From assembly GCA_903921455.1 (NCBI GenBank), contig CAIXPZ010000177.1, positions 1 through 24,472 on the forward strand: a DNA stretch of 24,472 nt, given 5' to 3'. Each line of letters begins with the position of its first letter. The first letter of the stretch is position 1. Origin of the DNA: an uncultured Verrucomicrobia subdivision 3 bacterium. Lineage in GTDB: Bacteria; Verrucomicrobiota; Verrucomicrobiae; Limisphaerales; UBA11358. A program made the translations under genes and the position numbers. The notes below the pieces were generated by a model that had not been told where the DNA came from, made no database searches, and saw only the letters and a list, made by a program, of their open reading frames with translations. Shown one piece after another: positions 23,729-24,472 of this stretch.

Positions 23729-23750
23729 ACCGGGAGACATGTCTCCCGGT
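23729..23750. repeat. Perfect 22-bp palindrome
   Basis: The sequence is fully self-complementary, with arm ACCGGGAGACA centred on ACATGT. A smaller palindrome with the same core, GGACATGTCC, lies just upstream at 23709-23718. The neighbouring DNA (23751-23773) resembles the widespread CCCTCACCCC-type intergenic repeat on the minus strand. This points to a dispersed genomic repeat, although a regulator site is possible. Confidence 0.85.
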
Positions 23751-23837
23751 GGGGAGCAGGGCCGGGGTGAGGGAGGACGTTTCGGACATGCGTTCCCCGC
23801 TCCGGCTGCGATCCAGGGTCGCGCTGCGATTTGACCT

Positions 23838-23852
23838 GACCGCGTAGCGGTC
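23838..23852. repeat. Small hairpin
   Basis: GACCGC and GCGGTC form a 6-bp stem around a GTA loop. No T-tract follows on either strand. It is listed because it belongs to a cluster of inverted repeats in this gene-free region. Confidence 0.5.
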
Positions 23853-24042
23853 ACTGGCTGGCGGTGGTTGGGAGTTCCGCGTTTACGCGGCGCCGTCACC
23901 AATTTTAAATTTAGCATTTATAATTTTTAATTACCGTTGCCCTCCGCCGGAAGGCGGAACCCCATGCCAAGGCAGATGGGTGAAAATTTTCGTGCAGTGT
24001 GCAGGGCTGTTCTTTGACATCGGAAATTTATCGCCTCACCGT

Positions 24043-24088
24043 CCTGGGTTGCCGGGTGAAGGGTGTCTGGCTTCGCCCGGCAACCAGG
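24043..24088. repeat. Strong 15-bp hairpin with extension
   Basis: Left arm 24047-24061 (GGTTGCCGGGTGAAG) pairs with 24071-24085 through 15 positions with one U-G wobble, around a 9-nt loop. Three more pairs (24043-24045 with 24086-24088) extend it past a bulged G at 24046. There is no adjacent T-tract, so it is not a simple terminator. Confidence 0.75.
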
Positions 24089-24109
24089 AATCCGAAAAAT
24101 TTCATTGCC

Positions 24110-24145
24110 GGTCACCTTTGGTAATCTTTGGTAATCTCTGGTCAC
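24110..24145. repeat. Tandem decamer between GGTCAC repeats
   Basis: TTTGGTAATC occurs twice in tandem (24117-24126, 24127-24136), followed by a degenerate TCTGG. The block is bracketed by the direct repeat GGTCAC at 24110-24115 and 24140-24145. The layout resembles a small iteron-like or slipped-strand repeat; its function is unknown. Confidence 0.7.
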
Positions 24146-24228
24146 TTTTACCCGCTGTTGACCAGCGCCGAATCCCTCGGTTTGTCCCGGATTCTTTTGG
24201 AAATTTTACCCCCCTAAAAATAAAAAGT

Positions 24229-24455
24229 GGTAAAGAAATGGTAAAGTTTTGGATGCTCTATCAAGCACTTACGCAAGTTGCCTCGGGTGCTGGTAAAGAA
24301 ATGACTGCGGAGCGCGCCCGTCCTCGGGCGCAGCAACTCACGCGTCCCCAACCGCGGTCGAACCTGGTGAAAGCCCCGAGCCCGCCAGCCTGGCAGCGGC
24401 CGGGACGGCCGCCCTCCGTATTTAGAAAACACGCCCGGGTTTGCTGGTAAAGAAA
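24229..24455. repeat. Three copies of GGTAAAGAAA with intervening hairpins
   Basis: GGTAAAGAAA occurs at 24229-24238, 24292-24301 and 24446-24455, with a shorter GGTAAAG at 24240-24246. The last two share the longer lead-in GCTGGTAAAGAAA and are 154 nt apart. Between them are two perfect GC-rich hairpins: GCGCCCG/CGGGCGC with loop TCCT (24314-24331) and GCGGCC/GGCCGC with loop GGGAC (24396-24412). The array runs to the window edge, so its full extent is unknown. Confidence 0.65.
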
Positions 24456-24472
24456 CTGATGAAGCCCTGTTA

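Larger units (their letters stand above)
23362..24472. other. 1.1-kb intergenic region, no convincing gene
   Basis: No frame in this stretch has family motifs or normal protein composition. Open frames on both strands are short or rich in Pro/Arg/Ser, as expected from non-coding GC-rich DNA. The left 250 nt should hold the promoter of the leftward M3 unit, but no clear -35/-10 pair was found. The remainder contains a perfect palindrome, several hairpins, a tandem decamer and a recurrent GGTAAAGAAA motif, listed separately. No tRNA or rRNA signature was seen. Confidence 0.7.

Noticed and set aside
23639..23917. 92-codon minus-strand frame across the palindromes
   Set aside because: Pro/Arg/Ser-rich product that simply reads through the palindromic repeat DNA.
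23980..24450. 156-codon plus-strand frame
   Set aside because: Composition is not protein-like and it runs through several perfect hairpins and repeats; no motif.
23362..24472. CRISPR array, tRNA or insertion sequence in the repeat-rich tail
   Set aside because: Repeats are too few and irregularly spaced for CRISPR, no T-loop/acceptor pairing was found for a tRNA, and no transposase or terminal inverted repeats were seen.

Overview
The window is GC-rich bacterial DNA that most resembles a saprophytic Verrucomicrobiota (Pedosphaera/Limisphaera-like) chromosome. The reasons are many exported glycoside hydrolases, a secreted LamG protein, few Shine-Dalgarno sites, and an intergenic region full of short palindromes. 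The lineage is an inference from gene style; there is no rRNA or marker gene here to settle it.

Left part (1-15829, + strand): a compact sugar operon. It starts with the 3' end of a xylose isomerase gene (xylA), then araA, a secreted GH51 alpha-L-arabinofuranosidase, a 1415-residue fusion of two beta-L-arabinofuranosidase modules (GH146-like plus GH127-like), a second secreted GH51, araB, araD, a lipoprotein aldose 1-epimerase, and an SGLT-type Na+/sugar symporter. It is closed by an 11-bp UUCG-loop terminator. Gaps between genes run from a 4-nt overlap to 69 nt. Together they cover release of alpha- and beta-linked L-arabinofuranose outside the cytoplasm, mutarotation, uptake, and conversion L-arabinose -> L-ribulose -> L-ribulose-5-P -> D-xylulose-5-P. 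No regulator, TonB receptor or endo-acting enzyme is visible.

Immediately after the terminator is a secreted GH27 enzyme (15853-17481) with an N-terminal Ig-like module and a non-classical active-site pocket.

Right part (23361 down to 17537, - strand): a secreted M3 metallo-oligopeptidase, a POT/PTR2 peptide transporter 6 nt behind it, a secreted LamG protein, and a DapF-fold epimerase in which BOTH catalytic cysteines are serine. The DapF-like protein is the most surprising single gene.

The last 1.1 kb (23362-24472) has no convincing gene. It holds a perfect 22-bp palindrome, several strong hairpins, a short tandem repeat and a recurring GGTAAAGAAA motif.

Taken together, alpha- and beta-arabinofuranosidases and a GH27 enzyme, facing an oligopeptidase and peptide transporter, match the bonds of plant hydroxyproline-rich glycoproteins (extensins). 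Pectic arabinan and arabinoxylan are the conventional alternatives.
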